From positions 1 to 7,558 of the forward strand of contig CAJJYO010000073.1 of the NCBI GenBank assembly GCA_905197385.1: 7,558 nt of DNA, given 5' to 3'. The DNA is from an uncultured Collinsella sp. (lineage in GTDB: Bacteria; Actinomycetota; Coriobacteriia; Coriobacteriales; Coriobacteriaceae). The stretch's first letter is position 1. Each line of letters opens with the position of its first letter. Both the position numbers and the translations under genes were made by a program. The notes below the pieces were generated by a model. It had not been told where the DNA came from. It did no database searches and worked only from the letters and a program-made list of their open reading frames with translations. Below, one piece after another: positions 4,294 to 7,558 of the stretch.

Positions 4294-5939
4294 TAGCCGG
4301 CCTGGCGCTGGCTGCTAGCCTTATTGTCGCGCCGCTGAGCGTCTATGCCGCCGACGTCCCCACGCCCGAGCTGAAGGATTCCTATGTTCTCGACAATTCT
4401 GCCTATGCGGGTCATTCGCCTTCGGGCAGGTATGTGCTGTACGTAGACGAATCTACAGGAAAAACGTGCTTGCTGGATGCAAAAGATGGGTCGCATGCCG
4501 AAGTTGCGAATGTCAAAGATAATGATGGCTATTATTATGACTTGCCTTTTTGTTTTTCAGCCAAAGAGGACTTCCTCTGCTGTCTTGATAACACGAACAA
4601 TTCCGTAGCTGTATATGATATTTCCAAAGGCCAATCGAAAGAATATCCACTGGGTTCGTATATTCCATCTGCTGCGCTTGAAGATGATTCCAGCTATGGT
4701 GGCGTCAAATTCCAGATATCTAAAGATAATAAATCGCTGTGCATAACATCCTTTGTTTACGATTCGGATCAGTCGTATTCAAACGGTGGGAGCATATCTA
4801 TTGTGTTTAATGTCGTTGACCTTAAGAGTGGTAATACAACATCAAAATGCGAATACCTCTTATCTGATGATTACCGTTTGGGCAATGCTTGGATTTCAAA
4901 TGATGGCAAATACGGCTACGTGGTGCGTGGAAATGGTGACCCAAAAGATTCTTCTTACTATCTTGACGTGGTAACTATCGACTTGAAATCTCAACAGACC
5001 ATCAATACTTCTAAAATTGATGATTATGGATCGGTAGGGATTTTCGTTTACGATGACGGGGCGTATGGCGATGGCACTTTTGTTTCAAAAACTGGAGAGG
5101 TAACCTTTGCCGATTCAAGTAACTTGGATTACTGTTCGCATAATCAGGATGTATCGCTGACTCTGGGCTTGTCTAAAGAGGAGACGGGGGACTATCGGGG
5201 CTCCGGGTCATCTGATTTAGGTGACCGCGAAATGGCGGTCATCGATAATAGGACCGGTAAAATCAAATGGAAAACCAATATTCCCGCAGACTATGCTCAA
5301 TACGAAAAAGATAGCGAATATGCTTGTGGCTATGGCGGGATGTCGAGTGACGGTGCATACGTGTTGTCCTTCTACAGGGATGAAGATTTTAATTGCTCCC
5401 TATTCTTGATGGACACAAAAACGGGCGAGTATTCTCAAGTCCATTTGAAAAGCTACTTGGAATATGATTACGCTTCATACACTCATTTTTCTACCTGGTT
5501 TTCCAAGGATGATTCATTAATTTATGCCGCTCAGCGCGAAGGCGATGCATCGGATACTGGCTTTAGGGTGGATGTCTACAAGAGCGGTATCACTGGGAAT
5601 TCATTGCTTTCGATTGCGCAAGACGAAGACGGCTCATTCGCTCTGAATCCAGTGGCAATCATTTTATTTGCAGCGCTTGTGGTTGTCTGTGGAGTTGTTA
5701 GCCTTTTGATCCTGAGTGTACGCAAGGCCTCCAGGAGAAGCGTGGCGTCTGCCGCTACGGTTGATTATGCGGCGTTCCGCTCTGTGGCTTCTCAGGGCGA
5801 CAGTTCCGCTTGGGCTCAAGTGCATCCTCGGCAGACCTCGGTGCCAATAGACTGCCCCCGCTTTTGCGGCTCTTGCGGTGGTCCCCTCGTTCCTGGTACA
5901 CGGTTCTGTCCGCATTGCGGCGCACCGGTAAAGCACTAA
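4278..5939 (+). CDS. Secreted/membrane propeller-like protein with TM helix and C-terminal zinc ribbon (start frameshifted)
   Basis: Coordinates give the uninterrupted frame from the in-frame ATG (553 residues, numbered from there). The true start is probably ATG 4255, one base out of frame across a G7 tract. Residues 3-24 are a hydrophobic signal core ending SVYAAD. Residues 30-450 are rich in Asp, Ser, Tyr and Gly and contain recurring strand-end motifs: LLDAKDG (65), VYDISKG (112), VVDLKSG (179), TIDLKSQ (233), VIDNRTG (321), LMDTKTG (377). They also contain S.DG/S.D repeats (ISNDGKYGYV, SSDGAYVLSF, FSKDDSLIYA). This is the look of a six- or seven-bladed beta-propeller of the WD40-like or quinoprotein type. 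Residues 457-481 are one membrane helix followed by RKASRR, placing the C-terminus inside. Cys530/533 and Cys544/547 form a cytoplasmic zinc ribbon. Composition is more AT-rich than the flanking genes, suggesting acquisition. The function is unknown; a surface sensor or binding protein is a guess. Confidence 0.82.
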   Translation: MGGLLIAGLALAASLIVAPLSVYAADVPTPELKDSYVLDNSAYAGHSPSGRYVLYVDESTGKTCLLDAKDGSHAEVANVKDNDGYYYDLPFCFSAKEDFLCCLDNTNNSVAVYDISKGQSKEYPLGSYIPSAALEDDSSYGGVKFQISKDNKSLCITSFVYDSDQSYSNGGSISIVFNVVDLKSGNTTSKCEYLLSDDYRLGNAWISNDGKYGYVVRGNGDPKDSSYYLDVVTIDLKSQQTINTSKIDDYGSVGIFVYDDGAYGDGTFVSKTGEVTFADSSNLDYCSHNQDVSLTLGLSKEETGDYRGSGSSDLGDREMAVIDNRTGKIKWKTNIPADYAQYEKDSEYACGYGGMSSDGAYVLSFYRDEDFNCSLFLMDTKTGEYSQVHLKSYLEYDYASYTHFSTWFSKDDSLIYAAQREGDASDTGFRVDVYKSGITGNSLLSIAQDEDGSFALNPVAIILFAALVVVCGVVSLLILSVRKASRRSVASAATVDYAAFRSVASQGDSSAWAQVHPRQTSVPIDCPRFCGSCGGPLVPGTRFCPHCGAPVKH

Positions 5940-5943
5940 GCGC

Positions 5944-7558
5944 ATGCCGGTGGAGCGATTAAAACAGAATCGCGACATGTTGATGGTCGCGGGCATCTTT
6001 GCGGTGCTCGCGACCATCGCGGATATGTTTCGCGATACCGTGGGGTTCTCTTGTAACCCTATCTACTTGGTCCATGTCTTGGGGCACATGGCCTTTTTCT
6101 GCGCAGCGCTTATGCTCGGCGAGTATCTGGTCGATCGGTTCCTGGCGGGACGCAAAGGCGCTGTTGACGTCCCTCGGCAAGACCATGATGGATGGTTTGA
6201 CAACTTGTGCGATATGGCGTTCTCGGCCATTCCGCAAGCGTACACATTCGGTGGCATCGTAAAACTGGGCGCAATCATCTACGCCTGCTGGTCCCCGCTG
6301 TTGGTCCTGCTGTTCCCGGGCGTGATCTGGTGGGATACTCGCCAGCAGCTTTTGCAGTACAACGGCTTACCCAATGCCTTGTCGGACGGTGTCATCACCG
6401 ACCACCATCCAGTGCTCGATACCTATCTGTACGGATGGTTTACCGACCTGGGCCGTGCGCTGGGGAGTGTCGACGCCGGGGTGTACGCCTTCTGCCTGGT
6501 GCAGGCATTTCTGGCGGCGTGTGCCCTGGCGTGCAGCCTTGTTTTGGTACGCCGCATGGGCGGCGGACGTGGCGTTTGCTTGGTACTGCTGGCGTTTCTG
6601 TGCCTGTATTGGCACTTTCCCATTTATGCCTCGGCCATGGCGAAGGACGCCACCTTCCTGCCGTTTTTCCTACTGTTCTCGGTTGCCTCCATTGAGGTCA
6701 TGCGTTCGAGGGGGCAACTCCTGAGGGTCCCCGGCTTTCTTCTCGTGTACGTTGCGCTCGTGTTGCTTGTGGCGCTGACGCGTAAGACCGGGCTGATTCT
6801 CGCACTGGTCGTCTTGATTGCCGTGTTCTTTAGGGCTACGGGTTGGCGAGGAAAACTAATCGTTGCCGCGGTCGCGGTCGGCAGCTCGCTGTTGATGACG
6901 GTTATCATGCCCAGGGCCGTACTTCCCGCATTGGGGTGCGAGCCGGGTGGCAAGCAGGAGGTCTACGGTCTCATGTTTCAGCAGTCTGCGTTGCTGATGC
7001 GTGACCACGGGGACGAGCTTCCGGAATGGCAGCGTCAAGAGGTCGAGCGCGCCATCGGGGAGGATGGTAAGAACAACTACACGTGGTTTTTAACCGACTC
7101 CGTTAAAGACCCCACGTTTGGTAAGGCCGACGAGCTCGATTTTGCAGCCTATTTTGGCGCGTGGGTAGCGGGGCTCCTGCAGCATCCGCTTTGTTATCTC
7201 GAGGCGTATCTGGGAGTGCAGATTGGCTGGTATGCCATGCCGGCGGCGGGAAGCGAGGCCTTGTCGCCCTATGTGACTCCTGTCGACGGGCACAACGTGA
7301 GCCATGTGTTTCCCCGCTCGCGGGACCTGGGATTGAGCTGGTCCGATGCGACCTTGGGCCGCAGTGTCGAGTCGCTCGTCGCATGGTTTCAGTCGACGCC
7401 GGTCGGCATGTTTGTCGGCGCCAAGGCGCTTTGGTCGACCTGGGGTATGGCGTTTCTACTGCTGGAGATAAAACGTCGTACGCCCCAGAAACTCTATCTG
7501 ATGGCGCCACTCGTTGCGGTAAACCTCGTCCTTTGGATCTCGCCGACGTCGTACACGA
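5944..7558 (+). CDS. DUF6020-like polytopic membrane protein, 3'-truncated by the window edge
   Basis: The frame is open from ATG 5944 to the last base, 538 codons without a stop, so the C-terminus is missing. It contains about ten hydrophobic segments, for example around residues 14-27, 40-63, 105-128, 176-203, 210-226, 236-252, 263-279, 282-297, 304-323 and 486-508. After the third, FPGVIWWDTRQQLLQYNG (124-141) and TDHHPVLDTYLYGWF (152-166) match motifs I associate with the DUF6020 family, as does MFQQSALLMRDHGDELPEWQ (344-363). These membrane proteins resemble GT-C glycosyltransferases in layout and are often near surface-glycan genes, but no activity is established here. The ATG lies four bases after the upstream stop codon, with no clear binding site, so translation is probably coupled. 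A start at 5977 is also possible. A strong hairpin overlaps codons 13-25. Confidence 0.85.
   Translation, partial: MPVERLKQNRDMLMVAGIFAVLATIADMFRDTVGFSCNPIYLVHVLGHMAFFCAALMLGEYLVDRFLAGRKGAVDVPRQDHDGWFDNLCDMAFSAIPQAYTFGGIVKLGAIIYACWSPLLVLLFPGVIWWDTRQQLLQYNGLPNALSDGVITDHHPVLDTYLYGWFTDLGRALGSVDAGVYAFCLVQAFLAACALACSLVLVRRMGGGRGVCLVLLAFLCLYWHFPIYASAMAKDATFLPFFLLFSVASIEVMRSRGQLLRVPGFLLVYVALVLLVALTRKTGLILALVVLIAVFFRATGWRGKLIVAAVAVGSSLLMTVIMPRAVLPALGCEPGGKQEVYGLMFQQSALLMRDHGDELPEWQRQEVERAIGEDGKNNYTWFLTDSVKDPTFGKADELDFAAYFGAWVAGLLQHPLCYLEAYLGVQIGWYAMPAAGSEALSPYVTPVDGHNVSHVFPRSRDLGLSWSDATLGRSVESLVAWFQSTPVGMFVGAKALWSTWGMAFLLLEIKRRTPQKLYLMAPLVAVNLVLWISPTSYT
5982..6018 (+). promoter_or_regulatory. Strong 16-bp hairpin at the start of the DUF6020-like gene
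   Basis: GATGGTCGCG (5982-5991) pairs exactly with CGCGACCATC (6009-6018). The stem continues inward through 5997/6003 with two G-U pairs and closes on the loop TTTGC. A competing six-base stem, CGCGAC (5971-5976) with GTCGCG (5986-5991), uses the same strand, so two alternative folds exist. The structure covers early codons of this downstream gene and could limit its expression relative to the gene before it. It may also be chance in GC-rich coding DNA. Confidence 0.45.

Noticed and set aside
6207..6724. Open frames of 116-162 codons inside the 5944-7558 region
   Set aside because: They lie in alternate frames of the uninterrupted 538-codon membrane-protein frame and are rich in Arg/Cys/Pro without domain features.

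Overview
The window looks like a chromosomal piece of a high-GC, Gram-positive actinobacterium. Gene content, codon use and the DUF6020-type membrane protein best fit a Coriobacteriia gut lineage such as Collinsella. This is an inference from sequence style; there is no rRNA or marker gene here to settle it.

Layout. (1) 1-956, + strand: the 3' part of a family 2 glycosyltransferase whose N-terminus lies outside the window. (2) 957-1327: a gene-free stretch holding a 110-nt element with 25-nt perfect inverted arms, a short minus-strand relic of the C-terminus of a second, related glycosyltransferase, and a terminator hairpin. (3) 1328-3551, - strand: a DJ-1/PfpI protein and a Maf nucleotide pyrophosphatase with overlapping stop and start codons, then a terminator, then a P1-family (DmpA/NylC-like, S58) self-processing peptidase. 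(4) 3758-7558, + strand: a small membrane-anchored zinc-ribbon protein, a perfect 22-bp palindrome, a large secreted/membrane protein (propeller-like ectodomain, one transmembrane helix, C-terminal zinc ribbon), and four bases later a polytopic DUF6020-like membrane protein that runs off the window.

The most notable signal is at the start of the large zinc-ribbon protein. The well-placed ribosome binding site and ATG (4255) open a frame that stops after 12 codons. A run of seven G residues (4280-4286) lies where one extra G, or a -1 ribosomal slip on G_GGG_GGC, would join it to the 553-aa frame and produce a textbook signal peptide. This suggests on/off switching of a surface-exposed protein by slipped-strand mispairing, programmed frameshifting, or a sequencing error. 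The propeller-TM-zinc-ribbon protein, the adjacent small zinc-ribbon protein and the polytopic membrane protein may form one cell-envelope system; the gene is clearly more AT-rich than its neighbours.

The minus-strand genes look like housekeeping. The glycosyltransferase side looks like the edge of a surface-polysaccharide cluster that has been rearranged.
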